Source of the DNA: Bolinopsis microptera
Lineage: Eukaryota > Ctenophora > Tentaculata > Lobata > Bolinopsidae
Reading direction: 5' to 3'
Assembly: GCF_026151205.1 (NCBI RefSeq)
Contig: NC_087084.1
Location: 5,821,538 to 5,885,537 of the forward strand
Length of the DNA stretch: 64,000 bases
In this document: positions 9,033 through 20,307 of the stretch, one piece after another
How positions within the stretch are numbered: position 1 is the first letter of the stretch
How the letters are laid out: every line of letters starts with the position of its first letter
Notes under the pieces: generated by a model
The model's database searches: none
What the model saw: the letters and a program-made list of their open reading frames with translations, nothing else
What the model was told of the DNA's origin: nothing
Translations under genes and position numbers: made by a program

Positions 9033-9392
9033 CTATCTATCGTGTCTTGAGGAGTTGGTGGAATGCTCAGGACAAAGCTTTGTTATCTTTTTTGTAGTAG
9101 AATGTAGGATCCCATCGCGGACTGAAGATTCTCGGTGGACATTCATAACAACGCAGTTGTTGCATTTGGAGCGGACACGAGGAGCATGAGCAGAGGAGTT
9201 AGCAAGACCTCCGGCATCAGAAGATGCTACAGGGTCATGAGCAGCGCATGATATACCAGCATGCCTCTTGTTGCAGAAAACACAGAAGCTTGGGTTGGCT
9301 CTGGAGACGATGAGGGTTTTACCAGCTTGAGTCCACTTGTCGAGAGGTGAGATAGGTTTGCAGATAGGGTCGCAGGGTAGGGCTGAGTTCAT
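9033..9392 (-). CDS. Short ORF with a zinc-knuckle-like cysteine pattern
   Basis: A 119-codon frame lies inside the TIR element. It contains CVFCNKRHAGISC (C-x2-C-x3-H-x4-C), close to but one residue shorter than a CCHC zinc knuckle, then a second CNNC pair. The rest is not recognisable. It may be a captured piece of a retroelement nucleic-acid-binding protein or simply an open frame by chance; the length is modest. No product is asserted. Confidence 0.3.
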   Translation of the reverse strand: MNSALPCDPICKPISPLDKWTQAGKTLIVSRANPSFCVFCNKRHAGISCAAHDPVASSDAGGLANSSAHAPRVRSKCNNCVVMNVHRESSVRDGILHSTTKKITKLCPEHSTNSSRHDR

Positions 9393-9915
9393 CCGTATCG
9401 GTGAGTCTGATAATAGTTATTCTTTATATTTTGCATGATGTGAACTGATCTCGTAAGGTTGCTTAATCGTTTAATAAGCCTTGACACCACCGCTGATTGG
9501 AATTCGCGTGCGATGATGTGAACCCTGCTTGATTCAGGGGATGATGTGAACCCTGCTTGATTCAGGGGATACTGTTATTATACAGTAATATGATCTGGTA
9601 GACAGTGGTCCGCGGACAGTGGTCCGCAGACAGTGGTCCGCAGACAGTGGTCCGCGGACCAGTGGTCGGGCTATCTCGATACTGCCCAATATCCATCTCG
9701 AAGTTGCATTTTATATCCTCAACCAACACGATATAATTATAACCTTAAACATACTATAGTGTAGACTTTCTGTCACAACAAGACTGAAACCCATAGTAAC
9801 AAATATAAACAGAACCCCTATAAATGTCTGCTAACAATTTTCTTCTGATCCTAATATGAGCCTTTTCTCTAAAAACTCAACCATGCAACTGAACTAGCGT
9901 TTCGGTGTGTGCAAA

Positions 9916-10181
9916 GGATGATGATGAATCACTCTACACTCGACTGTCACGTGATTTTTTCAGCCCGTTCTCTAGCTGGTCCTGAACAACTGTTCGAGAC
10001 CCTAACCCTAACCCAATCCCTAAAAAAAGCATATGCTGAAACCCTAATCCTAACGAGAAATTAGACTAACTTCCTTATAGTTATACTATATATAGTAATA
10101 TGACCGTATATATACGGTCATATTACGTGATCGAGACAGCTTTTCGCCAATATCTCGTCAGGGGAGCATTTTAACCCTATG
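9916..10181 (+). mobile_element. TelMITE copy 1 (truncated)
   Basis: This copy begins GGATGATGATGAATCACTC and carries the telomere-like tract CCCTAACCCTAACCC and the GCATATGCTGAAACCCTAA block of the family defined at 59724-60097. It stops before the usual right end. An AT-rich palindrome (TATATATAGTAATATGACCGTATATATACGGTCATATTA, around 10085-10125) replaces the simple sequence seen in other copies. Confidence 0.75.
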
Positions 10182-10444
10182 TCTTTCTCTCTCTGTTATG
10201 ATCAACAGTTTCTGGCCTCCTACTTTAAGAGGGAGGTCTTATCGCCGTGCCCACAAAATGCAACTCCTGCTAGCTGCATATCAGGACTCCCAAAGTATAT
10301 ACGAAATCATAAAATAATAAAGATCAATGCAACAGACCCCTGGAGTCTTGAAGCTGTCGCTACCTGGCTCAGAGCAAACCCACTTCCGTTGTAGTACTTC
10401 TGAGATGGGCCTAGATTGAGTTCCTAGTGTGGTATTTTCAAATT

Positions 10445-10564
10445 CAACGGACTTTAACTTGGACGGACATTAAATGAACGGACTTTATTTGAACGGACAT
10501 TAAAATAATCGCTAGGGTCTCCAGCGTTCAAGTAATGTCCGTCCAAATTAGGTCCGATAAGGTA
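10445..10564. mobile_element. Small MITE-like element (GGACGGACATTA family), copy 2
   Basis: This is a second copy of the 120-bp element at 563-682, in the same orientation, with the same double GGACGGACATTA on the left and the inverted form on the right. The two copies bracket the whole 10-kb block of older elements. The pair could recombine, but there is no sign that the block moves as a unit. Confidence 0.65.
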
Positions 10565-10935
10565 TCCTAATCCAATGAAACTTGAAAGGTACAACGTACG
10601 TCCGTACCCTTGCTAAACTAAACCCATATTAACGGCCCTAACGAGGATGTCTTTCTCACATGTTTAGGTTACCCAATTATTCACGGTCTTCAAATTGTAA
10701 CAAATAGGTTTAGTACAAGGTTTTTTAAATACATTTTATAATCTTAGTGTTACGTTACTTGCTTTCAGATTATCACCGTTTAAGATTCGATAAAAATACG
10801 ATCTTTTAATCATTTATTATTTTGCTCAATTCGCTGCCCTGACGTTATAAATACGGCTCCTTTATTGGTTCAACCAATTTTATGTTAGATATTCGTGTTA
10901 AGTGTCCGTTCACTGCAACATGCTTCTGCTTTCAG
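10565..10935. other. Sequence upstream of the first recognised receptor exon
   Basis: This AT-rich stretch has no recognised exon. The first exon called at 10936 begins in phase 1 inside an Ig-like module, so the receptor's signal peptide and first module half must lie upstream, in this stretch unrecognised or beyond the transposon block to the left. Confidence 0.5.
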
Positions 10936-13900
10936 CGGGCAGTGATGGTGGCGGGATTACAGTAACAGTTAATGCAGGTAAAAGCAGCCTCGTCATCGAA
11001 TCATTGTCATATGAAGAACACTACGGGAATCGTTACAGCTGTGTCGCCGAGTACGTGGGTAAAGACACAATTCGCTCTAATTTTGCATCTGTGTACGTGA
11101 GAGGTTAGTGATCTCCTTATAAAGGCAACACAAACAGGCATTCTCCATGTTCATCTCTACTTATATGGAATATTTTTACAAAGATTTGATCTGACTCTAC
11201 TATAAGTCAATAGTAAAGGAAATTTATATTATTTTTGGTGATCTGCATTCTGCACTCTCAAATAAATCAAACTTCTTCTCAGTTGCCTTTTATGCAATTG
11301 ATTTAAAAACTTGATTAATCTACAAACAGAACAAATAATATGTTACTAATTTGCTAAAGTGTATTTCCTTTTTAAAAATCAAATAATGTAAACAATCCTA
11401 GAAATCATCGATTACAACGAAACAATAAACGTCTACAAGTTTGTTGGTGAGGAATTAGTGTCCATTAACAATAACATCTGCACCTACTCGTCTAACAAAA
11501 AAGTTGCAGTGCTTTGGTGCAAGGTATGCATTTTTCTGCTGGGTCTGATCTATAAAAGATCACGAGAGAACAGCAAGAGAGTGAAAAATTGGTTTTTGAA
11601 AGGATTTCTTCTTTTGTCACACAAAAAATAAACTTTTTTGTTCCGAAGTTCTGACGATATTTATTCCGAAGTGCCGAGATTTAATTATAAAGTTACAACA
11701 ACATATCACCATTGCAGAGGGAAGAAAGATATCCATCAACCAACTCCTCCTACGATGGGCAAGTATTCAACAAGGGGACCTTGACTTTCCCCAATGTTAT
11801 AGCTTTAACAGATTCTGGGAAGTACAGATGCTGTGTGGAAGAAGATGGAAGATTAATAAAATCGTCCGGTTTTATTAATGTTAACGTCATAGGTTTGTGT
11901 AAAAGTGACCTGGGCCGTACAGTGTACATTTAAAGATTTAATTATTTCCTAAATTAAATCACCAACAGGTAGTAATCTAGTTAAAAAAAGAAAATTGGAT
12001 TTGAAATGTTTCAGAAAACCAATACAATTACAAACAGGAATTTGATACAAAAATTATTTTGTAAAAAATTATCAAAATAAAAATCATATTTCGACCTGTG
12101 CAGCAATGAGATCAAAGCTGTTCACTATATGTTCATTTCAGAGCCTTCACTTTACCAATTTGATATCGAAACAAAAGAAATAGTGGCGAGGGACGACAAA
12201 GGTATTCTGTTTGTGTCTTATGTCGATGCTGAGAGCGGAGAACGGAAACATGGAACAGTCTGTACTCCGGACTTTGATTATGATGCAGCGGATCTTTTTT
12301 GTTCAAAGCTTGGGTATACGTACGGCCAGTGGGGTACAAATCCTCAAAATATTGTTTATACTCCAAGGTAAATTTTGGTTTATTTTTAATATTTATATTG
12401 AAGAAAATTCCAAGTACTCTTAGTATTACTAATGTATTACTAAAAGTAATATTTGTGATAACAAAGAGTGCAATAGTACAAACAATTTCCACTCTGATGA
12501 TCCAAAATATATGAATAATAACACAACATATTCTTCAGATCATACTTAGAAAAAAATGAAATTCCCATCCTGCGTTGTGCACAGAAAACGTCCAATAGTG
12601 TTCATTGCCAGGAGCTTAACACCGATGAAGGTTGCGATTATGAAAACAACATCTGGCTACACTGCGCTACGAATATAGGTAAAAATAAATCTGACTTTTA
12701 CTTGCATTTTCAAAATGAATTCTCAAAATGAATTCTCCTGCTGAATAAACTGGGTAACAGTCAGGGTAACAGACAACAGTAAGGGTTTGGTATTAGAAAG
12801 TGTAAAGATGAGATCAGATTGTTATTCGGACTCGTTAAACGTCGGTATGGCTTAAGGGAAAGAGGGTCAAGCTACTGAACAGAAAGGGAGATTGTTTACG
12901 AGCAATAAAATTCATTGGATCCATCACCAGAATGTTTAAAACCCAGGGGATTTCCAACGATGGAGGTATGACAGGAAGTGTGGTAAAAATCACGTACTTC
13001 ACGACGGTACTGCTGCGGAATGTGATCCAGACGGTGAACACCCTTGTTGTAATGAAAAGCTGAAAACTTGCGGAAATACGCGCCAACACTGTGCGTGCAA
13101 TAATTTCTGCCGTGACTTCAGAAAGAAGATAGAACAAAAATGTGAAATAGAACCGGTAGGTGGCTTCCTCAAAAGTGTCTGTTTAAGCCATCAATCAAAA
13201 CTGATTTACAAATGTCCCTTTTCTGAGACGAATTACGAAAGTTATCTCGACACATGGGACCAAGCCACAGGAAAATATTCACTCTCCAACGTTACTGCTT
13301 TATGTGAAAATGATGAACGACACTATCAAGCTTGTGGATTCAACACTCCTTTAACGAACACCAATCATGCTATCTGTGGAGGTCACTTTGTTGAAAGTGA
13401 GCAGGGTGGAGGAATATTCGAATCCCTGAGTCAGGACAACGAAGATCATGGACATGATGAACATCTTGGCTCGGAATATTCGGAAACTTTTGAGATTGTT
13501 GCAGACTCCATATGCGATGGGAAATGCGATACAGCAACTAATTGTGAGGACGAAGCAACATGTGGAGGGTTTAGTTACGGCTTAACTTGTGAGAGGGTCA
13601 GTGGAGAGGAAATCTATGTACCTGTCCATTGGATATGCAATGGTCAAAGTGGATGCCGTGATGAGGAGGACGAGGCCGATTGTAGAACTGATAATACTTC
13701 TCATCAAACCTGTATTCAATACTACCGGATGCAGATAAGAGAGGAAGAAGTAGAGGTCCCCATTTTGGACTACACTAGATGTGCTGCATTTGATGTGGCC
13801 CAAGAAATTTATCCTTATTGTAAGAGTTTCTTAGATCAAACAAATTGTAATGATCCGAATCGGATCGGAGGTTATTGTGAAGTTGGCGGAGTTTTGACAA

Positions 13901-16782
13901 GTATTTCAAAAGCGATGGTATGCTATCATGTGGATCATGAGGAGCATGATGATGAGCATGATGATGAGCATGACGAGGAACATGAGGAGGATCATAAGGG
14001 GGAAAATGAGGAGGATCATGATGAGGAACATGAGAATGATCATAGTGATCATGGTTCTCGTCGAGACAACGATGAATACCATGGGCTGTGTGATGGTAAC
14101 ATGGAAAACATTTGCTTTTCACCATCAGAGTCTTGTGTGGTCCACAAGCACAAACTGTGTGACGAGATTAATGATTGTCCTGATGGAAGTGACGAATCCG
14201 TTGACATTTGCAAATTTACCACAGCTGAACATTTTAAATGTGAACGGGGTTTTGGCATCAACAAAAGCACATCGATTCCCTTGTCATGGATAAACGATGG
14301 TAAAAAAGATTGTAAAAATGGACTGGATGAAGGTAGCATGAAGCACTTGAATGGATCAAAGCTTGAGTTTTGTGAATACGATAAATATTTTTGGGAAACT
14401 ATAACCCTGATTGGTGAACATTCTTGTCAAAATGTATTCCTATGTCCTGGGGCCGAACAACCGTTTGTAAAACTTGACCTTCTCTGTGACGGCGTTGAGT
14501 CTTGTGGCACAGAAAATTATGTCTGTAAGACTTCTAGAGATTCCCCTACCTTTGAAAAGTCGGTAGTGTTTGAGGACAATGTAGGAGATCTATGCTCAGT
14601 GAAGGATAGGCGAAACAAACAGTGTGAAATTAAAGAATTCGTTCATGGTCCATATAAGAAAGTCTTCGGAGTGAAAACTTTGCTCAACGTGCCAAGCACA
14701 AAAGTTCCCTGCAACAGTTTGTTTGGTGAGTACTATGTCTATCTCAGTTGCATGGGACTGTGTATAACGGACTCAAAATGTCCTTTAAAAAAAGAGCCAC
14801 TCAAGCATGACTCTTGTCAAGGTCAATATCCTGATCGTGTGTACACTCTTGCGGAAACAGCCAAGGATTCACATTTGACGTTCGTAACCAAATCAGACCT
14901 GGGCTACCAGAATAAATATTTTGAATGTGACAACAGCAGATGCATAGAGTTCAGCAAGGTTTGTGATCTTGTCAATGACTGTGGCGATATGTCTGATGAG
15001 AAAAGCTGTTCCAATCATCTGCTCTGCAAAAACACTGAAAACGGTACAAATCCACAGTTAATATCTTTAGATCAAAAGTGTAATGGCATATTTGATTGTT
15101 CGGACTTATCGGACGAATGTAATTCTGAGTGCGGAAAGAAGATTTTGGAGGGATGGATGCTTAAGGTTACCTGCTGGATTACGGGTCTATTAGCGATACT
15201 TTTTAACGTCATTGCCGTAGTCAAAACAGCGTCAACAATCACAAGGGCAAAAACTGGAAGTATGTTACTCAGCAAAACTCTCATAAGCCTCGTAGCCTTG
15301 GGAGATCTAATGATAGGCATTTACTTAGTCGTATTGTCCATATACGATAGCATCTTTGGTGAAAAGTTCTGTAAGAATCAAGCGAAATGGCTCTCCGGGA
15401 CAGCTTGCTCAGTAATGGGCATCATTAGCACATTTGGATCTCAACTGTCTCTATTTTCCATGACAGCTTTGAGTATTTCAAGAGCGATTGGAATAACTTT
15501 AGGCTCCATGGCTGTTCCATCCAGCGTCAACAAAGTTTGGACTGCTAAAGTTGTTGCAGTGGCGGTTATCGTTTTGGTGGCTTCACTTTCTTTAGCCCTA
15601 ATACCCCTAGCACCATCTCTTGAGGACTACTTCGTGCAAGGAGTCTTCTATGATGACGTGAACTACAAACTATTCACTGGTCTACCCAACAAAGAAAAGC
15701 ACGTCAAAGTTATTCGGGCATATTACAGTTCCTCAAACATTTCAGCTGACCTGACTTGGAAGGAAATAGGAGAGAAAGTAGATGGAATGTTCACCCATGT
15801 TCAAAACTATGGGGAGTTAAGCAGGAGAAAGGTTCATTTCTATGGAAATGATGGGGTTTGTTTGTTCAAGTACTTTGTCAGAAGTGACGATCCAACAAGA
15901 AGTCGAGCTACCACCGCAGAAGACATGGTCTTCACTGACTCTCGGGGTAATCTTATTGTATGGGTCATGCTAGCAGTCAACTTCTTCTGCTTTGTTATCA
16001 TTGCTGTGTGCTATGGTGTCATCAACAACCATACTCTGAAATCCTTAGCGAAATCAGGGCAGGCAAAAAACCAGAAAGCTGTTCAAAAGAACCAAAGGAT
16101 TCAAAACCGTGTAACTTTGATGATCATAACAGACTTTTTGTGTTGGGTACCCTTCATCATTATAAGTGCTCTTCATAATAGACAAGCAATCGATGCGACA
16201 AGCTGGTATGTTTACTTTGCAATGATAGTACTTCCCATCAACTCAGTCATCAACCCCCTGCTATATGACAACACTGTTACCGAATTCTTTGCCACATTAA
16301 TTCGACGCACTATGATTTTGTGTGGGAGGATGGAAGATGTTGAAATGGAGACACAAGTGACATCGACAGGTGCATCATTCAACCGTGAGTCTAGACTGAG
16401 CCAGGTAACAGGAACAGCCACCTCTGCTAGGCCAGGATCAGTTTGCAAGGTTCCAAATCCAAGGACTTCAAGAACTTCAACCAAAGGACAGGTTTGTAGG
16501 GTACCGATGAATTCAATAACGACGCCATCAGGACCAATCGGCAGGGCCCGAAGTCCAAGACCTTCTATAACACCAGCCCCGGGAACAGTTATCAATGTTC
16601 AAGGACCAAGAACATCACTTATAGCGACGCCATCAGGACCAGTTGGCAGGGCCCGAAGTCCAAGACCTACTAGAAGAACGACAGCCTCAGAACAAGTTGG
16701 TACAGTTCTAAGTCCTAAAGAGCTGACTGCTATTTCTTTGGCACCAAAAAACCTTCAGGATCAGAAAGACACAAAGGTTTAA
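10936..16782 (+). CDS. LDLa/SRCR/Ig-bearing class A GPCR (relaxin receptor/GRL101-like), 5' incomplete
   Basis: Six exons join with matching phases: 10936-11103, 11402-11523, 11718-11892, 12142-12367, 12539-12678 and 12947-16782 (stop), giving at least 1554 residues. In order: the end of one Ig module (RYSC), a second Ig module (ICTYSS..VLWC to DSGKYRC, residues about 57-154), an SRCR module (156-277), and a Cys-rich chitin-binding-like module (KCG...CDPDGEHPCC..CGNT..HCAC). LDLa repeats follow (around 463-510, 680-700, 935-1005; e.g. CDLVNDCGDMSDEKSC), with a His/Asp/Glu-rich linker (605-645). Seven helices span about 1013-1385, with FYGNDGVCLFKYF in loop 2 as in relaxin/LGR receptors and NSVINPLLYD in helix 7. 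The DRY position reads SRA. A 170-residue tail repeats a Pro/Arg/Ser motif. It is probably a surface receptor; the ligand is unknown. The start lies upstream. Confidence 0.88.
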
Positions 16783-17663
16783 CAACAGAAGGAAAAACAA
16801 AGTTCTTGTTTGTACAATTGGATAATAACAAGCAAAAAGACAATAACCTTTCATATAATAGTCGAGCCATTTAATGAAAAGAAAGGATGATCATAATATG
16901 ATATGATTTTATATGTAAATTATTGTAAGTGCAGCGATAAAACAGTTATGAGAGATTTCAGCTCCAAATGTTCTAACAGTAACTGAATTTAGTTAAACAT
17001 GGTTTTGATATGCTTAAATTTTGTTATACTCATTATTTCGATGTACCTAACTGAAGGTTGAATTTTATTGACAATGCAAATGTCCTTCCTTCACAAATCA
17101 GCGTGACCCAATACTAATAAGTGCATAGCGGCATAACGTTTCAAAGATTGAACTTTTCTCGTTTACGGGATTTTTGAACTCCTTAAACAAATAAATTAAA
17201 TTATGTTTTTTGAAATTTTTATGAACAATTCTTCGTGTTTCATTACACATCGTTATCTAAACAATAAAAGGGAAATCAGAAATGTAATCTAACCACTTAA
17301 AATAAACGATCCCAAAAAAAAACAATTTATTTTTGCATTTTGGGAATTTTTCTCGTTTACGGATTTTTGAACTCTTTAAATAAGTAAATTCAATTATGGT
17401 TTTTGAAAATTTCATGAACAATTTTTCGTGTTTCATTGCACATTGTTATCTAAACACTAAAAGTAAACGATCCCAAAAAATACAATTTATCTAAATTGTT
17501 TGGTTTTATGCGCATGATTTCTTTTGAAAACTGCACACATCAGATTACGTTTTACGTGCTATTATTAATTCCATATAATTATATGCTGGTCAATGGTCAT
17601 GCAAATCAAAATCCAAGCACGGATATAAGTTAGTCACATAAATGTTAAATAAAGTATAATTTG
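16783..17663. other. 3' flank of the receptor gene, with a diverged tandem duplication
   Basis: This AT-rich sequence after the stop probably includes the 3' UTR. A unit containing CTCGTTTACGG, TTTTTGAACTC and ACAATTCTTCGTGTTTCATT occurs at about 17157-17320 and again at about 17350-17490 in the same orientation, roughly 85-90% alike. No coding segment was recognised. Confidence 0.6.
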
Positions 17664-18120
17664 CGAGCGTGCTTAATCACTCATCTACAGTCGGTCTTCG
17701 AGCTAGCTAGATTGTTCTAAAAGGGCCCCCGACAGTTAAAACTAACTTCATTCGATGTATTTTCGGACGCTTATCATGATTCCGGATCACCCCCATGACA
17801 TAGGGTAAAAATGCTCCCCTTGACGAGATATGGGCGAAAAACTATATCGATCACTTAATATGACCTTGTAGGTTTACAACCTACCAGGACGCGCGCCGAG
17901 TTGGACTCGTCGCGATGGAACTCGATCATGGAACACATATTCTACGACTACGAGTATCACCCGTTAAGATATGACCGTATAAGGAAGTTATATTATATTA
18001 GTCGAATTTAAGGTTAGGGTTAGGGTTTCAGCATATGCTTTTATTAAGGATTAAGTTAAGATTAGGGTTGGGATCAGATTTATAGAGGATTAGGGTTTCG
18101 AATAGTCGTTCAGGGCCGGA
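17664..18120 (-). mobile_element. TelMITE copy 2, interrupted by a 93-bp-family element
   Basis: This is the reverse-orientation copy of the family defined at 59724-60097. It starts (read reversed) at CGAGCGTGC and includes the TTAGGGTTAGGG tract at about 18010-18025. A smaller element (about 17869-17974) sits inside it: it begins TTGTAGGTTTACAACC and ends CGTTAA, with ATATGACC on both sides as a probable 8-bp target duplication. It is the same element as 60925-61017. The copy ends in a junction with the short copy at 18119. Confidence 0.75.
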
Positions 18121-18225
18121 TGATGATTAATCACTCTACACTCGACTGTCACGTGACTTTTTCAACCCGTTCTCTAGCTGGCCAGTGGCCCTGAACAATC
18201 TCGAAGATCGACTGTAGAGTGATTC
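18119..18225 (+). mobile_element. TelMITE copy 3, internally deleted
   Basis: Both ends of the family are present (GATGATTAATCACTCTACAC on the left, GATCGACTGTAGAGTGATT on the right), but the telomere-like middle is missing. It abuts copy 2 head to head, so the two together look like a product of recombination or fold-back between copies. Confidence 0.65.
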
Positions 18226-18677
18226 AGTTCACATAGCCATGTTTATACGCGTACTGCGTGACGTGCTTGTTTCACAAGTACCCAGCAAAAGTTACTGGCT
18301 GGTGGTGGTACTAGAGGTGGTTTAATTTAAACAGACTGCTAGACCTCGCGCGCGACATTAAACATGATTTGCACGCGTGGCGCATTCCAATCTTCAAGCA
18401 GCAAGCACGTGACACAATTCAGCCGATCAGAGTACAGGAATCTGCAAAGTTAAAGTTGCAAACTTTTGATCGGCCTAAAATTACACTTTTCTGGAGATTT
18501 GTAGATAACTCCAAATTTACGTTGTTTTAAATGTTCCTCCTGGGGAGAAACGTTACTTTTACAAAACGAACATGTTGCAAAAAACCGGAAATCTCTAACT
18601 CTTTTACTTTCAAAGTTAAGCCCCATCCAGTAAGGGTTTCTGGTTAAGGTCTCAGAACTTGTTAACTAACTAAAGTA

Positions 18678-19529
18678 GAGGCTCTTACGGGCATTGTCTG
18701 TTCGATACGCTAGGGACCCCAGATACACCTTACTAGACGTATTTTTGACCGTAGAATCGATTAAAAGTAGTTTCAAGATGATTGGACTGAGTTAGCGCGG
18801 TTAAAATCGCAAAAAACCGATTTTGGGGCCAGAGATAGGCCAAAAAACCATGTTTTTTGATAATTTGGGCAAGTTAATTTTGTTGGCATGTCGGCAAAAC
18901 TTGCATAAAGATAGCTAAAAGACAGCCGCACAAGATGGTATAAAAATAAAACAAATCCCTCTATTTTAGCGCAGGTAAAAATAAAAAAAAAGTGGTAAAA
19001 ATGTTGACTTTTTTGCTTGAAGTTTGAATAAGTTTTTGCAGTTGTATTAAATCAACCCAAAAATAGTCACATCGTGTTTGTCTAAATTTTTCCTTTCCGA
19101 GAAGTAACCACTTCATATACTTTATCGAAGTTTGAATATTGTCACTCCGCAAGCGTTTTTGCCAAATTTTCGACGCGCACTACGCGCAAAAGCATTTAGT
19201 TGTTATCAATTGGCACCCGCGCGTTCATCATAAATTTCAAACAGCTATAACTCAGCGAGATTATGTCGGTTTTAGCTCATATTTTCACAACAAATAGAAA
19301 ATTATGTGATCTTATTGCTGACAAAATATGAATATAATCACTTTATTTGCCTTAGAGTAATAGACTGTCAAAGTTTAAAACGCGCATTGGTATAGCACGT
19401 GACTAATAAGGCCAAATTTATACTTCTTAACATATTATCAATCCTTAGACATCATACTATTGTGTTTAATTAGCGGTTAGGTCTCTAAACTCGTAGCAGA
19501 AAACAAGTCTTTTTGCCCGTAAGAGCTTC
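18678..19529. mobile_element. Non-autonomous TIR element flanked by TA
   Basis: The ends are inverted copies: GAGGCTCTTACGGGCA on the left and, inverted, GAAGCTCTTACGGGCA on the right, each next to TA (18676-18677 and 19530-19531). A TA duplication fits Tc1/mariner-type insertion. The inside is AT-rich and non-coding as far as seen. The same element is present in the right arm, so it predates the duplication. Confidence 0.55.
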
Positions 19530-19570
19530 TACTATGTAGATTTTTTCAGCCTAACTCCAAGCTAAGTTTA

Positions 19571-20307
19571 TTGAAACCGTCAGAAGTTACATATCTGCAC
19601 ATGCATTCTTTATTGTCGATCCACTTCAGCAGAAAGGCTTGTTCGAATCGTAGAACTGGTGTTAAGTTCGGGGGATATTCAGGTTGTTCGAAAAAAAATG
19701 AGCCTTGGATTTATTTCAGTCTTGTTCATGTCACCTCCATTTGCGAACTGATTACCGGCCAAGCTATTTTAGGAAAGGATGTTTAGTTGATTTGGGACCA
19801 TCTACGTCAAAACTTTCAATTATGTCTGTCTGAAGAATCCAGACGATTTATTGGTGACACTCCATTTGATTTGAAAGCCTTAGTCTCTAATCCAGTTCCA
19901 ATCCGGCCAGGGCAAAATGTTCATCGTATTATTCTTAGAACTAGGGTTGTGAAAAAACGATCTCTGTCCCCAGGTATTCAATGTATCAGCCCCCCTAAGG
20001 TAGCTAAACTTACTCAACCTCTTTGTATTGGTAACTCGGCTCTGATTGTGAGGCCTTATAAAAACTATACTCTGGCACATAGGTCTACTGTAATTAGACA
20101 AAACTCTCGTATTAAGTCTCTGCAACTTCAACATCGTCTACTGCTAATTAAATATACACAAAAAGAGACCGAAAATTTGGTTTTGGCCAACGATTTAAAG
20201 AATTTGCAAGCAGGTCATTTTGAATTGCAGGAAAAGTTTCAAGAACATGTAGTCATGCAAAATACTGTTGTTAAAGATAACAAGGATCTAACTGGGAAAT
20301 TGACGTT
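19571..20307 (+). pseudogene. Unrecognised coiled-coil protein gene, left-arm copy
   Basis: A reading frame of about 245 codons has a single TAG (19784-19786), which is shared with the right-arm copy. The first part has Cys-rich sequence (SRKACSNRRTG..YSGC). The C-terminal third is a strong coiled coil (QTEN-type heptads in LLLIKYTQKETENLVLAND). The left copy is cut where the LINE starts; the right copy (58251-59304) shows about 105 further residues. Presence in both arms inside repeat-rich DNA suggests a transposon-borne protein. It matches no family I recognise. Confidence 0.4.

Larger units (their letters stand above)
8765..9690. mobile_element. 926-bp TIR element with minisatellite-like inverted ends
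   Basis: Both ends carry the same sequence in inverse orientation, starting ATTGGGCAGTATCGAGATAGC and continuing into tandem repeats of the 14-bp unit GCGGACCACTGTCT. There are about six units on the left (8793-8870) and about five on the right (9598-9662). After these come matching TAGTAATATGATCTGG-type segments. TIRs are roughly 110 bp. The inside holds a 60-bp tandem duplication, a 29-bp tandem duplication (9513-9570), and a short ORF. No target duplication is visible. It looks like a non-autonomous DNA transposon inserted in or next to the LINE fragment. Confidence 0.7.
18285..20307 (+). repeat. Large inverted repeat, left arm, outer segment
   Basis: This segment pairs in inverse orientation with 58557-61094. 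Identity is about 97% by eye over readable stretches. The right copy is longer because it holds two private insertions (59724-60097 and 60925-61017). The left copy is cut at about 20307, where a LINE begins. It contains a TA-flanked inverted-repeat element (18678-19529) and a coiled-coil ORF (19571-20307). Confidence 0.85.

Noticed and set aside
10179-10394. 71-codon frame after TelMITE copy 1
   Set aside because: Starts at the broken end of a repeat, no recognisable protein feature and no splice partner.
13775-14339. His-rich minus-strand and other frames opposite the receptor
   Set aside because: Shadows of the receptor's repeated GAT/CAT codons.
18000-18030. A true chromosome end, because of TTAGGG repeats
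   Set aside because: The runs are short, imperfect and located inside MITE copies in both orientations.
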